Positions 16,046 to 25,891 are shown, counted from the stretch's first letter. The stretch: 32,183 bases of DNA from an uncultured Microbulbifer sp. (GCF_947498635.1 NZ_CANMKV010000045.1:1-32183); one strand, 5' to 3'. The notes: a model not told the origin generated them from the sequence alone. Numbers and translations are program-made.

Positions 16046-17287
16046 TTACTCATAGCGCAAAGCTTCTGCCGGCTCTATCTGCGCCGCTCGCCAGGCAGGT
16101 AACAGGGTCGCCAGTAAACTCATACCCGCCGCCGCAGAAAGCACCACGAGCGCGTCGCCCATACGGAACTCCGAAGGCAGATAGCTGACGAAAAATACAC
16201 GTGGATCAAATATCTTGGCGCCCAACAGGTTCTCTATCCAGCTCACCATCTCGGTGAGATTGAGCGCAATCAAAATTCCCAGCAACGCGCCACTAAAGGC
16301 ACCTATCAAGCCGATGGCACTACCCTGTACAACAAATACCGCCATGATCTGACGCGAGGTTAGACCCAGGGTTCGCAGCACGGCGATATCGGAGCGCTTA
16401 TCGGCCACCATCAGCACCAGGGCAGAGACAATGTTGAACGCCGCCACGGCCACAATGATCATCAACATCAGTGTGACCACCGTCTTCTCCATCTTCACCG
16501 CCTGGAACAGGCTGCCCTGAGAATGACTCCAGTCCTCGCCACTGAAGCCCTCACCAAGCGCGGCCGCATAGGGGGCAACCCTTCCCAAAGCATTATCCAT
16601 ATCGTCAAAACGCAGCTGCAGCCCTTGCACTTTTCCGGACATCCGCATCAACCGGGCCGCATCCTCTATGTTCATCAGAGCTACGCTCTGATCCACCTGG
16701 GCACCGACCGAAAAGATTCCGGCAACGGTAAAGCGCTTGGTGCGGGGAAAGATACCGGCGGGGGTTATCGCAACTTCCGGCAGGGTCAGTATGACCGATT
16801 CGCCGGGAAGCACATTGAGTTGCTGAGCGAGAATACGACCGAGCACAATGCGATAGCTGCGCGGCTGTAACTCATCCAGGTTCCCCATCACCATGTTTTC
16901 GCCCACCTTGGAGACATTGCGCAACGCCTCGGGGTCGACCCCCTGGAACTCGACGCCGTGGCTATCGCCATAAGCACTTAGTAGGGCAAATCCCTTCACG
17001 AATGGGCTCGCAGCCTCCACGTGGGGTTGCTGTTCAAGCTCCTGCGCAACCCCCTGCCACTCCTTCAGGCCGCCATCGCGCTCAACGAAGCCATGGGGAA
17101 CAACACTCAAGATCCGTGTTTTTAGCTCACGATCGAAGCCGTTCATTACAGAAGTCACAACGATCAAAGCAAGAACACCTAGTGCCATGCCGACCAGGGA
17201 GAAGCCGTTGATAAAAGAAATGAACTGCTGCCGGCGGCGGGCAGCCACATATCTCAGGCCGATATAAAGGGGGACAGGTTTTAACAT
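16046..17287 (-). CDS. lolC: Lipoprotein-releasing ABC transporter permease LolC
   Basis: LolC is the first permease of the LolCDE complex and, in E. coli, the one that docks LolA. The protein has 413 residues with LYIGLRYVAARRRQQFISFINGFSLVGMALGVLALIVVTSVMNGF-type N-terminal helix (key parts IGLRYVAARR and [13 protein letters not shown]), a periplasmic domain of about 220 residues, and three C-terminal helices, ending in PAWRAAQIEPAEALRYE. It is a clear paralog of the lolE product. No good ribosome binding site is seen before the ATG at 17287. A 25-bp element shared with the region upstream of the first hydrolase gene lies 24 bp upstream. Confidence 0.92.
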   Translation of the reverse strand: MLKPVPLYIGLRYVAARRRQQFISFINGFSLVGMALGVLALIVVTSVMNGFDRELKTRILSVVPHGFVERDGGLKEWQGVAQELEQQPHVEAASPFVKGFALLSAYGDSHGVEFQGVDPEALRNVSKVGENMVMGNLDELQPRSYRIVLGRILAQQLNVLPGESVILTLPEVAITPAGIFPRTKRFTVAGIFSVGAQVDQSVALMNIEDAARLMRMSGKVQGLQLRFDDMDNALGRVAPYAAALGEGFSGEDWSHSQGSLFQAVKMEKTVVTLMLMIIVAVAAFNIVSALVLMVADKRSDIAVLRTLGLTSRQIMAVFVVQGSAIGLIGAFSGALLGILIALNLTEMVSWIENLLGAKIFDPRVFFVSYLPSEFRMGDALVVLSAAAGMSLLATLLPAWRAAQIEPAEALRYE

Positions 17288-17310
17288 AGCGTCGATTTAA
17301 ACGGAAAATA

Positions 17311-17335
17311 GTCAAGAAATCCAAGTATTTAGGCA
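17311..17335. repeat. 25-bp near-repeat, copy 1 (upstream of lolC)
   Basis: This stretch (core AAGAAATCCAAGT, ending TTTAGGCA) matches 20849-20873 at 22 of 25 positions. On the minus strand it contains TTGGAT (17319-17324) spaced 17 bp from TTTAAA (17296-17301), which could be a promoter, although its transcript would be almost leaderless. Confidence 0.5.
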
Positions 17336-17338
17336 GCT

Positions 17339-18973
17339 TCAACGTTTAGAGAGGGTTTTTAGCTTCGCCTGTAAGCGCTGCAACTCGGCTTCACTCCAGT
17401 CTGGAGGCTCAGTCAGCGCGACCCAGGCGAGAGTGTATCCTGCTGGCGTGTAGCGATGCCCAAAATCTTGCGGGGTATCCCCAACATAGAAGTCCGCCAA
17501 CAACTGCAACATAGTGACAACAGGGAACCACCGCAGATCTGGAGAGACATCGGGCCCTCTGGGACACTCCAACCATTCAGGCCTGCGATACGCCCAGCGA
17601 AAATCAAAAAAAACAATCGGGTCACTGGCGTGCTGGAGAAAAGCTATTCGGAATCTACCCCAGGGCTCCTGCCCCAAATAGCCACCATATTGATTACCAA
17701 AGCGCACCACCTCACCCCCTTTGAACTGCGGGAGCCAGGCGGGAGTACCCGGATCGCGATTGTCGGTAATCAACCGCCACGCACTCATACTAAAAGGAGG
17801 GCCAGCCCAAAGAGCACCATCTATGGGATTATCGATAACATCAAAGAATTCAAATGAGCCTTCAGAGAGCTTGGCTCCTAAACTGAGTCCGTACAAATAA
17901 AGCCTTGGACGAGTACCAACCGGCAGGCCTTCCCAGTGATCATAAATCACTTCGAATAGCGCGCGAGCCGATTTCCTTATTGCCTGCGCATCTGTAAACA
18001 ACGCTATCGGACCCGGCAAATACGAGTACTGTACCGCTACGGTAGCCACATCACCTCGGTATAGGAACTCGAGAGAATTCACTGCACCCGGGTCGATCCA
18101 TCCATCCCCGACCGGCGTTGCGATCAGCAAAATTTCCCGCTCAAACGCCTTAACCCGCTTTAACTCCTCAAGCGCCAAGAGAGCACGCTGCTGCGGTGTT
18201 TCTGCTGAGTGCAACCCCACATAGACCCGGATAGGGTCCACCCCTTCCCCTGCGATCTCCCAAATATCCTCAGCGGTGGGCCCAAGAGACATAAATCTAC
18301 GCCCCTCACGCCCCACACTGCCCCAGGACAGCAAGGAGTCCGACCCACCTGTCTTATAGGGATCCTGCGGAGGAGGTAAATTCTCGGCGGTAATCTGGTC
18401 TAACTGCTCATAGAAAATGGAAACTGTGTAAAGGCCCAACTTCAGTAAAACCCCACTTAAGAGGCTCCAGTAAAGCGCCAAGGCTACAAGCAACCCAGCG
18501 AGTATTGCCACGCGGTCAGGAATGCTCTTTTGCAAACGCGCAGACACGACAAGCACCACCCTATGGAAACCTTTACCCATCGACCTGAAGAAGAGAAATA
18601 CAACGAGTGAAACGACTCCAATAGTAACGGGACTACCCCCTGAAACTGCACGCATCCCCATCAACACGCGCACCGAGTTCTGCCAGTGAGTGCTCTGCCA
18701 GAGAAACCCCAATATCAGGCAGGCACCAAAGGCTGCCACCAGGCGCTTCAACCATTGCCGCTGTTGAAGCGTTAGCGGGATATCGGGAATCTGCAAATAC
18801 CTCCAAAGCCAACGAAAAAATACGCCACAGGAATAGCCGATAGTAAAAGCCACACCGGAAAGAATGCCCTGTACAAAGGTGGGGCGGGGAATCAAAGAAG
18901 GGGTCAAGCTAAAAGCAAAAAAAACGGCCCCCAACAGCAGGCCAGAAACTGAAAAAGCGATTGTCTTTCGCAT
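17339..18973 (-). CDS. Membrane-anchored alpha/beta hydrolase (Abhydrolase_9), copy 2
   Basis: This 544-residue protein has an N-terminal membrane domain (hydrophobic spans near residues 8-25, 35-57, 78-92, 117-132 and 155-185; opening FSLTPSLIPR is a hallmark of Abhydrolase_9_N). A cytosolic or periplasmic alpha/beta hydrolase domain follows. The nucleophile elbow is GLSLG with S364; D451 (LQHASDPIVFF) and H506 (DFGHRYTP) are candidates for the rest of the triad. The family is uncharacterised, and lipid or ester hydrolysis is only a general expectation. It is a tandem paralog of the gene at 19110-20744, of exactly the same length, and ends 51 bp before lolC on the same strand. Confidence 0.85.
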   Translation of the reverse strand: MRKTIAFSVSGLLLGAVFFAFSLTPSLIPRPTFVQGILSGVAFTIGYSCGVFFRWLWRYLQIPDIPLTLQQRQWLKRLVAAFGACLILGFLWQSTHWQNSVRVLMGMRAVSGGSPVTIGVVSLVVFLFFRSMGKGFHRVVLVVSARLQKSIPDRVAILAGLLVALALYWSLLSGVLLKLGLYTVSIFYEQLDQITAENLPPPQDPYKTGGSDSLLSWGSVGREGRRFMSLGPTAEDIWEIAGEGVDPIRVYVGLHSAETPQQRALLALEELKRVKAFEREILLIATPVGDGWIDPGAVNSLEFLYRGDVATVAVQYSYLPGPIALFTDAQAIRKSARALFEVIYDHWEGLPVGTRPRLYLYGLSLGAKLSEGSFEFFDVIDNPIDGALWAGPPFSMSAWRLITDNRDPGTPAWLPQFKGGEVVRFGNQYGGYLGQEPWGRFRIAFLQHASDPIVFFDFRWAYRRPEWLECPRGPDVSPDLRWFPVVTMLQLLADFYVGDTPQDFGHRYTPAGYTLAWVALTEPPDWSEAELQRLQAKLKTLSKR

Positions 18974-19109
18974 TCATGCCTGCCCACGAGACCGTGTCTA
19001 ACGTCAGACTAGCATAGCGCTTACCCCAGCCGAATACGCACACCACCGGGCCTAGTAATTGGGCGTAACCACAAAAAGAAAAACTCAAAAACTTGGCAGT
19101 AATATCGCT

Positions 19110-20744
19110 TTATCGCACCGGGTACGTTTTTAGTTTATCCCGCAGGTGTTTCAACTCCTCCTCGCTCCAGTCGGGCGGTTCGGTCAGAGCCATCCAGGCG
19201 AGCACATAGCCATCGGGCGAATAGCGATGGCCAAACTCCAGAGGCGCGATCCCGAGATTCAGGTCGGCGATTAATTGCAACATCGTCACTATCGGGAACC
19301 ACTGGAGATCCGGTGACACATCCGGCCCCCTGGGGCGCTCCATCCAGTCGGGCTTCTGCAACATCCAGCGCAAGTCGAAGAAGACGATTGGATCACTGGC
19401 GTGCTGTAAGAAGGCGATTCGAAAGCGCCCCCAGGGCTCCTGCCCCAAGTAACCTCCGTACTGGTTGCCAAAACGCACGATCTCACCACCTTTGAACTGT
19501 GGCAACCAGGCCGGAGTACCGGGATCACGGTTGTCCGTTATAGTACGCCAGATGCCGGTACCGAATGGCGGCCCGGCCCAAAGGGCACCATCAATCGGGT
19601 CATCGATGATGTCATAGAAATCAAAGGAGTCCTCGGAAAGCTGAGCACCAAGGCTCAAGCCAAAAAGGTATAACCGCGGGCGGGTATCCACGGGCAGGTC
19701 CTCCCAGTATTCATAAATCACCTTAAACAGCGCTCTGGCCGATACCAGTCCCTTTTGATCATCCGTCAACAAGGCAATGGGGCTCGGCAGATAGGAATAC
19801 TGGGCTGCCACCGTGGCCACATCCCCCCGATAGAGGAACTCCAAGGTATTTACCGCCCCCGGATCAACCCAGCCAGCTCCGGTGGGTGTGGCAATCAGAA
19901 GTATCTCTCGCTCAAAGGCATTGACCCGCTTTAATTCCGCAAGCGCAAGAAAAGCCCGCTGCATTGAGGTCTCTGCCGCACGCAGCCCTACAAAAACCCT
20001 AATGGGCTCCCTGCCCAGCCCGGCAACCCCTCGAATATCTTCAGCCGTCGGGCCAAGCGTCAAAAAACGTCGTCCCTGATGCCCGACACTGTCCCAAGAC
20101 AACAGTGAGTTAGCGCCCCCAGTTTTGTCTGGGTCCTCGGGCGCCTTCATTCCCTCTGCGATAGCTCGATCATGCTTTTCATAGATAAACGAGACTGTTT
20201 GCAGTCCCGCATTGAGCAGCACACCATTTAAGATGCCCCAGTAGAGTCCGATAGCCACTAGTAATCCAACGAGTAAAGCCACCCTATCTGGTATATGCCT
20301 TGCGAGATGCTCAGTAACGATACGAATAATTCGGCGAAACCCTTTACCCATGCCCCAAAAGATCAAAAAAATGAGCAGGGCCATCGAACCTACAGTGAAG
20401 GGGCCGGCCCCAGTAACGGGCTGCATGCCCATCAGGGCGCGCACCGAGTTCTGCCAATGAACTCCTCGCCAAAGAAAGAAAAAAATCAGACTAACACAGG
20501 CAACCAATGCCAATCGCTTGAGGAGCTTGCGCACCCCATGGCTAATTGGGATATCGGGAAGTTCAAGGTAATTCCACAGCCAGTGGACAAACACACCTAT
20601 GAAATAGCCAAAAGTAAAAGCTGTTCCAGCGAGAACCCCCTGCATAAAGGGACTGCGTGGGATCAGTGAGGGAGTAAGGGAGAGAGCAAAGAAAATAGCG
20701 CCCAGCAGCAGACCGAGAACAGAGAAAGTTTTTGAGAGTCGCAT
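19110..20744 (-). CDS. Membrane-anchored alpha/beta hydrolase (Abhydrolase_9), copy 1
   Basis: This paralog has the same 544-residue length and order as the gene downstream: five hydrophobic N-terminal spans after LTPSLIPRSPF, then the hydrolase domain. The elbow is again GLSLG, and the DPIVFF and FGHRY elements are conserved. Long blocks are identical between copies, such as GNQYGGYLGQEPWGRF and TDNRDPGTPAWLPQFKG, while the membrane half has diverged more. This indicates an old tandem duplication under purifying selection on the catalytic half. Its start faces a 184-bp divergent intergenic region. The substrate is unknown. Confidence 0.85.
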   Translation of the reverse strand: MRLSKTFSVLGLLLGAIFFALSLTPSLIPRSPFMQGVLAGTAFTFGYFIGVFVHWLWNYLELPDIPISHGVRKLLKRLALVACVSLIFFFLWRGVHWQNSVRALMGMQPVTGAGPFTVGSMALLIFLIFWGMGKGFRRIIRIVTEHLARHIPDRVALLVGLLVAIGLYWGILNGVLLNAGLQTVSFIYEKHDRAIAEGMKAPEDPDKTGGANSLLSWDSVGHQGRRFLTLGPTAEDIRGVAGLGREPIRVFVGLRAAETSMQRAFLALAELKRVNAFEREILLIATPTGAGWVDPGAVNTLEFLYRGDVATVAAQYSYLPSPIALLTDDQKGLVSARALFKVIYEYWEDLPVDTRPRLYLFGLSLGAQLSEDSFDFYDIIDDPIDGALWAGPPFGTGIWRTITDNRDPGTPAWLPQFKGGEIVRFGNQYGGYLGQEPWGRFRIAFLQHASDPIVFFDLRWMLQKPDWMERPRGPDVSPDLQWFPIVTMLQLIADLNLGIAPLEFGHRYSPDGYVLAWMALTEPPDWSEEELKHLRDKLKTYPVR

Positions 20745-20848
20745 CCATGCTCGCCCCGAGGATCAAGCCCAATTGTCAGCCTAGCACACACCGTCATAAG
20801 CTCTCCGAACCTTTTTTCCTCCAAAGTCACCGAATGCAGTCTAAAAAC

Positions 20849-20873
20849 GTGAAGAAATCCAAGTGTTTTGGCA
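20849..20873. repeat. 25-bp near-repeat, copy 2 (between hydrolase and BamE-like gene)
   Basis: The second copy of the element at 17311-17335 (same orientation, 22 of 25 positions identical) lies about 105 bp upstream of the first hydrolase gene and 56 bp upstream of the divergent small gene at 20929. It could be a shared regulator-binding site. Confidence 0.5.
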
Positions 20874-20928
20874 TTTTTTCTGTTCTAATAACTTGGCGTA
20901 TTCGAACACCTAAATCGGAGAAGAATAA

Positions 20929-21225
20929 ATGTTCAGCAGAAATCGCAACGGAGTGGCCCAAATCGCTGGTACCGTGGCACTTCTTTTGGCATTTGGCGCC
21001 CAGGCAAAACCCCTGGAGATCCCTTTGGAATCCCAGATCGAGGAACTGTCCTTTGGTGAAGCTCGCGGCATGAAGAAAAACGATATCAGCACGCACCTGG
21101 GTGAACCCCTGAGCATCAAAGGTCCCATCGGTGAGCCCGCCATTACCCGCTGGGAATACAATGACTTCTATGTCTTTTTCGAACGGGATACCGTATTACA
21201 CACGGTAAAGAAACCGCGCGGCTAA
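20929..21225 (+). CDS. Small secreted BamE/SmpA-like conserved hypothetical protein
   Basis: This 98-residue protein has a signal peptide (helix IAGTVALLLAFGA, cleavage likely after AQA). The mature part is about 72 residues, with the pattern G-M-x-K-x-x-I-x-x-x-L-G-E-P, then GPIGEPAITRWEYNDFYVFFERDTV, which recalls the short BamE/SmpA/OmlA fold (a helix pair then a W-Y-containing sheet). Many gammaproteobacteria carry similar small periplasmic proteins of unknown function. The ribosome binding site GGAGAAG precedes the ATG by a few bases and supports the start. No lipobox cysteine is present. Confidence 0.75.
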   Translation: MFSRNRNGVAQIAGTVALLLAFGAQAKPLEIPLESQIEELSFGEARGMKKNDISTHLGEPLSIKGPIGEPAITRWEYNDFYVFFERDTVLHTVKKPRG

Positions 21226-21500
21226 GTCGTTTTGAGATCACGCCAGGTCCACTGTTATCAGGCCTGGCCTCCTCCCCACCCCCATTCAATCAACAAGCCA
21301 ACTCACACCCTGATGTTGCGGGACTGCCCGACGCGCCTTGCCGTCAATCCCTATGGCAGCAACTCCCAAATCATCAAGGGGCTGGATTTCCCCACGGCAA
21401 CACGTCAATATGCCCGCCGTAACTTCACCCTGGTGGAGTGGTCAGCTTTTAGGCAAGTTGGCAGAACATCACCTTCAGGACCAGCGAGAAACCGATAGAA

Positions 21501-22907
21501 ATGACAGTAAAAGTCGAATCCGTAGATAGCCTATTGAAATCCAGTGGCCGCGAAGGCGAAGAAGTTCGCGTGCAGGGCTGGATAAGAACCCGTCGCGACT
21601 CTAAAGCCGGCCTTTCTTTCCTGGCGGTACACGACGGCAGCTGCTTTGACCCCATTCAGGTGGTCGCCGAGAACCACCTGCACAATTACCAGTCAGAAGT
21701 GCAGCGCCTAACTACCGGCTGCGCGGTGGATATTATCGGCACCGTCAAGCCCTCCGAGGGCAAAGGTCAGTCCATCGAACTACTGGCCTCCGAAGTTAAA
21801 GTAGTTGGCTGGGTGGAAGATCCAGATACCTACCCCATGTCACCCAAGCGCCACACTATGGAACACCTGCGCGAGCACGCGCATTTACGTGTTCGCACCA
21901 ATGTCAGTGGTGCAGTGGCCCGTGTGCGCAACTGTATCGCCCAAGCTATTCACCGTTTCTACCATGAAAACGGTTTCCTCTACGTGCACACCCCGATTCT
22001 CACAGCTTCCGACTGTGAAGGTGCCGGTGAGATGTTCCGCGTAAGCACCCTGGATATGGAAAATCTTCCACGTACTGATAAGGGTGCAATTGATTACAGT
22101 AAGGACTTCTTTGGCGAGGAGAGTTACCTCACCGTTTCGGGCCAGCTGAATGTTGAGAGCTACTGCCTGGCCATGTCCAAGGTATACACCTTTGGCCCAA
22201 CCTTCCGCGCGGAAAACTCCAACACTACTCGCCACCTGGCAGAGTTTTGGATGGTGGAACCGGAAGTAGCTTTTGCCGATCTCGCAGATGTGGCCGACCT
22301 CTCTGAGCAAATGCTGAAGTACGTGTTCAAGGCGGTACTCGAAGAGCGCGCCGACGATATGGCCTTCTTCGCCCAGCGTATCGACAAGGAGGCTATCAGC
22401 CGCCTGGAAAATATCGTCGACAATGACTTCGCGCGTATCAACTACTCCGAAGCGATCGAAATCCTGGAGAAGTGCAAAGAGAAGTTTGAGTTCCCCGTAT
22501 CCTGGGGTATCGATCTGGCTTCCGAACACGAACGCTACTTGGCCGAAAAGCACTTCAAGAAGCCGGTTATCGTGATGAACTATCCGAAGGATATCAAAGC
22601 CTTCTATATGCGCATGAATGACGACGGCAAAACCGTTGCCGCCATGGACGTGCTGGCGCCGGGAATCGGCGAGATAATCGGCGGTGCCCAGCGCGAAGAA
22701 CGCTTAGAAAAACTCGACGAACGCATGGATGAAATGGAGGTTCCCAAGGAACACCTCGATTGGTACCGCGACCTGCGCCGCTACGGCACAGTCCCCCATG
22801 CGGGCTTTGGGCTGGGCTTTGACCGCATCGTGTCCTACGTGACCGGAATGGGCAACATCCGCGATGTGATCCCCTTCCCGCGTACCCCCAAGAACATTGC
22901 GTTCTGA
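21501..22907 (+). CDS. asnS: Asparaginyl-tRNA synthetase
   Basis: AsnRS charges tRNA-Asn with asparagine in the cytoplasm. The 468 residues (E. coli: 466) begin with the OB-fold anticodon-binding domain ([20 protein letters not shown]). The class II catalytic core follows, with motif 2 [25 protein letters not shown] residues (key [17 protein letters not shown]) and motif 3 [10 protein letters not shown]. The C-terminus [13 protein letters not shown] is typical. It is a single gene followed directly by a strong terminator. An essential housekeeping gene that anchors this part of the window as core chromosome. Confidence 0.97.
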   Translation: MTVKVESVDSLLKSSGREGEEVRVQGWIRTRRDSKAGLSFLAVHDGSCFDPIQVVAENHLHNYQSEVQRLTTGCAVDIIGTVKPSEGKGQSIELLASEVKVVGWVEDPDTYPMSPKRHTMEHLREHAHLRVRTNVSGAVARVRNCIAQAIHRFYHENGFLYVHTPILTASDCEGAGEMFRVSTLDMENLPRTDKGAIDYSKDFFGEESYLTVSGQLNVESYCLAMSKVYTFGPTFRAENSNTTRHLAEFWMVEPEVAFADLADVADLSEQMLKYVFKAVLEERADDMAFFAQRIDKEAISRLENIVDNDFARINYSEAIEILEKCKEKFEFPVSWGIDLASEHERYLAEKHFKKPVIVMNYPKDIKAFYMRMNDDGKTVAAMDVLAPGIGEIIGGAQREERLEKLDERMDEMEVPKEHLDWYRDLRRYGTVPHAGFGLGFDRIVSYVTGMGNIRDVIPFPRTPKNIAF

Positions 22908-22911
22908 TGCA

Positions 22912-22938
22912 AAAAAGCCCCGCCGTGCGGGGCTTTTT
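22912..22938. terminator. Bidirectional rho-independent terminator between asnS and the GMC gene
   Basis: AAAAAGCCCCGC (22912-22923) and GCGGGGCTTTTT (22927-22938) form a 12-bp perfect stem with a CGT loop. T-runs occur on both strands, so it can serve asnS and, 32 bp beyond its stop, the convergent GMC oxidoreductase gene. Confidence 0.93.
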
Positions 22939-22970
22939 CTTTTACCGTCTAAATCCTAGTAGAAACTAAC

Positions 22971-24932
22971 TTAGACACTCTGGCTTGTGGCTGTCGCAAT
23001 AATGTCATCACTAGCCTTCTCACTGATCATATAAACCGGCACCACTATAAAGAAGCCAGGGATACGCGGGAATACCGAGGCGTCCACCACGCGCAGATTA
23101 TTGGTGCCATGTACGCGGAATTTGCTATCCACCACCGCCATAGGATCACTGGCCGGCCCCATTTTGTTCGAGCAGGAAGCATGATGACCCCAGGACTGAT
23201 TTTTAACGAAGTCCCCAATCTGCTGATTTGATTGCACTCCAGCGCCAGGCAACACTTCTCTCGATACACGTTCGCTGACAAGTGGACCGGACATGATATC
23301 CCGGGAAATCTTCACCCCCTCAATCACCGCCTGCAGATCATCTCCCGAGGTATCATTACCCTCACCGAAGTAGTGAAAATTAATATCTGGAGTATCCCGC
23401 GGATCAGATGAACGCAGGGTTACCCGACCTGCCGTATTATTCGTGTGGCCCTTCAGTACGATCCAGGAGAAGCGGTCCTTATAATTTCTCAGTGCCTCAG
23501 AGTACCCCGGGAAGTAGCCGTGGAAGTCCGAAGGTACACCGAAGATAAACAGATCTGGATCTTCCAGATCCGGCTTAGAGCGTTTTACCAGGGAAAGCAC
23601 AGGGCCATTACCACTATAAGGCCCCTTATTCAGCCAGCCGTAGCGATAGCGGTTCAAGCAGGGATCGCCCTCCTCCCCCCAAGTACAGTCCTTCAATAAA
23701 GCCAGATCCTCAGTCATCTCACTAACCACACCCACTTCGTAGCGGTCCTGTAGATTTTCACCCACACCCGGTAAGTCAACGATTGGATCAATACCATGGT
23801 CTCGAAGCTCATGCGCAGGACCCACTCCGGAAAGCTTCAACAGCTGCGGGCTATTAAAGGCGCCTCCAGATAAAATAACCTCCCGGTTGGCCCGCACCTG
23901 ACGTAGAGTACCCGCGGAGCCGCCTTCATCATAATAAGGATCTGCTTTATACAAACTCGCGCCGTCCAGAAACTCCACGCCAACCGCCGTATTGCCCTCA
24001 AACAGCACACGTGTCGCCAAGGCATTAGTGCGAATATGCAGCAGGCTGGGATAAATAGCCTGGGTATCCAGCAAATGCTCACGGACACCACTGCGTCTGC
24101 TCCGACTATCCGCAGCCATCGGTGTAATGAACGGCCCCTCCTGTCCACTGGCAACATCCCAGTGGTTGATATCCAAGTTCAGCTTGCCTTTAATAATCTG
24201 TTCAATCGCCCCCTCCAAACCGTATTTGGCCAGTGACGCTTTGACGATTTTTAAAATGGTCGGATCTTCCAACAACAAAGCCGGGTTACCGCGATTTGTG
24301 GGCAACCAACCATCAAACCCATGACGTGAAGGGTTCGAAAAGATCGGACGAGACACATATTCACAGCGCTCAATGCGCTGGAAATAGCGCCGCATATTCC
24401 AGCTTTCCCAGGAGCTGTCACCAGTACTTTCCGCAATACGATCGAAATCATTGTTGTGGGGGTAGACAGTGATCAACGCATGGTGGGTAGTGCAACCACC
24501 AATCGTAGCGGCCCGAGGGTAAAGAATCCCCTTCCCCGCCACATACTTACTATCCAACTTTTGCTGACTGAGGTCCGCATAGTGCTTAACAAAAAAATCC
24601 CAGCTTAATTTACGATCCTCTGATGCAAAAGGGTGCCAAGCAGGGATATTGTGTGTATCGTCGCTGGAATCATTGGCTCCCGCCTCGAGAACCAGCACTG
24701 AGAATCCTGCCCTGGCCAAGTTTGCCGCAAGTGGGCCGCCACCCGCCCCCGAGCCAACAATCACATAGTCGTAAACATCATGGAATTCGTTAGCGCTACC
24801 GGAAACCGCTGCACTTAACCCTGTGGTTGCAGCCCCCGCAGCCAAGCCAACCTGAAGTGCGCGCTTGGTAAAAGTTCGCCGAGTAACGCCTTCTTCACAA
24901 TTTTTTTTATCGGGTGTTTTTTTACTATCCAT
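22971..24932 (-). CDS. Tat-exported GMC family oxidoreductase
   Basis: This 653-residue flavoprotein of the glucose-methanol-choline family oxidises an alcohol (or sugar/sterol) with FAD. The N-terminus carries a twin-arginine signal, TRRTFTKRALQVGLAAGAA (R18-R19), so it is folded in the cytosol and exported. The FAD-binding dinucleotide motif is DYVIVGSGAGGGPLAANLARAGF (key G60, G62, G65), with the acidic residue in VLVLEAGAND. The catalytic His pair is in SWGHHASCSNKMGP (H583-H584), followed by LRVVDASVFPRIPGFFIV. The substrate is not evident and no cytochrome partner is adjacent. It may donate electrons to a respiratory acceptor as related dehydrogenases do. Confidence 0.9.
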   Translation of the reverse strand: MDSKKTPDKKNCEEGVTRRTFTKRALQVGLAAGAATTGLSAAVSGSANEFHDVYDYVIVGSGAGGGPLAANLARAGFSVLVLEAGANDSSDDTHNIPAWHPFASEDRKLSWDFFVKHYADLSQQKLDSKYVAGKGILYPRAATIGGCTTHHALITVYPHNNDFDRIAESTGDSSWESWNMRRYFQRIERCEYVSRPIFSNPSRHGFDGWLPTNRGNPALLLEDPTILKIVKASLAKYGLEGAIEQIIKGKLNLDINHWDVASGQEGPFITPMAADSRSRRSGVREHLLDTQAIYPSLLHIRTNALATRVLFEGNTAVGVEFLDGASLYKADPYYDEGGSAGTLRQVRANREVILSGGAFNSPQLLKLSGVGPAHELRDHGIDPIVDLPGVGENLQDRYEVGVVSEMTEDLALLKDCTWGEEGDPCLNRYRYGWLNKGPYSGNGPVLSLVKRSKPDLEDPDLFIFGVPSDFHGYFPGYSEALRNYKDRFSWIVLKGHTNNTAGRVTLRSSDPRDTPDINFHYFGEGNDTSGDDLQAVIEGVKISRDIMSGPLVSERVSREVLPGAGVQSNQQIGDFVKNQSWGHHASCSNKMGPASDPMAVVDSKFRVHGTNNLRVVDASVFPRIPGFFIVVPVYMISEKASDDIIATATSQSV

Positions 24933-25655
24933 ACTGGTTATTCACTTTAATTTTTTGAGGATCGCATAACGTCCTATGGGTGTTTAAACAGTAAAACCTA
25001 AATGAGCCAACCACGCCCGAGCCTTAAAAAGGCTCTCAGCCAGCGTAACGCTGAAGCTTACTAAAGCAATCCCATAAATCCCTTTTTCGGACAGACCTCT
25101 CAAAAACAACGCAAAGAAAAACCTAAATCACTTCACTCAAATTCAAAATTGACGCAAGTCAATTTAGAAATAGTACGCCATAGAAGAGATCTTAAAAGCT
25201 AACCATTAATCCATTTCGCCAAACCAACTAAAGAAACTGACTTTGCAGGAAACAACCGTAAATGACCTGCCGACAAGATTATTTAACCGCCAGACTCTAA
25301 CATTGAAAACATATGACACCATTCGACCCACCTCCTTAAGCAAGCAGTCACCCAACAGGCATGTGGAATATTTTTGATTAATACCTCTTGTTAACTTAAT
25401 AGCAGTTACCAAAAGCGACGAAAAATTTAACAATGTGAAATTTTGACTCGGAGATCTTCAAATTTTCTACAATAAAACAACCTAACGATCGTACTTGTTG
25501 CGTTACATGCCAGGACATAGTTATCATTTCTCTCAACAAAAAAAGAAATATAAAAAGCCTAGCCACCCTGGCAAATGAGCTCCCGCACCTTGGTATACCA
25601 AACACCAACTTACAGGTGGGCACCAAAAGGCATAGCCGCTTCCAAGGAGAATTCT
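24933..25655. other. 723-bp sparse AT-rich intergenic region
   Basis: No gene can be supported here. Two minus-strand frames (25433-25206 and 25626-25396) are open but have no ribosome binding site and implausible composition. Two neighbouring hairpins are visible: GAGCCTT/AAGGCTC (25019-25025 and 25029-25035, 3-nt loop) and CAGCG/CGCTG (25040-25052). The first part must contain the promoter of the GMC gene, but I cannot pick out convincing -35/-10 boxes. Confidence 0.5.
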
Positions 25656-25838
25656 ATGTCACTCGATAGAAGCGACATTTCCAGTAACGCTTTCCCCGAA
25701 CCTTCTCCCACAACCAATCGTGGACCTTTCGTTTTAATACGATTTATTAAAGAGGCGGAAACGAGAAAAACACACCCCGCACAGAAGATAAAAAAGCTTG
25801 CGAATCGAAAAAATTGTAAAACGCTCCCAACAAACTAA
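25656..25838 (+). CDS. Hypothetical 60-residue protein with strong ribosome binding site
   Basis: The ATG at 25656 is preceded by AAGGAG (25644-25649) at an ideal 6-nt spacing, the best Shine-Dalgarno in the area. The product has an acidic/neutral N-terminal half (MSLDRSDISSNAFPEPSPTT) and a very basic C-terminal half (KIKKLANRKNCK). There is no signal peptide or membrane span. I recognise no family. A terminator-like hairpin follows 53 bp after the stop, so it would form a short separate transcript. It could be a real small protein or a leader/remnant of a longer gene. Confidence 0.45.
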   Translation: MSLDRSDISSNAFPEPSPTTNRGPFVLIRFIKEAETRKTHPAQKIKKLANRKNCKTLPTN

Positions 25839-25891
25839 AAAAATTCGACATAAGGTAGCATGCGAGATCATCGCCCTTTATGAACATCACA

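Noticed and set aside
21232..21498. 88-codon frame between the BamE-like gene and asnS
   Set aside because: The predicted product is rich in Pro, His and Arg with no recognisable fold and no ribosome binding site; it is probably just the asnS leader region.
25206..25626. Two minus-strand frames (75 and 76 codons) in the AT-rich gap
   Set aside because: No start signals, unnatural composition, and they overlap each other in different frames.
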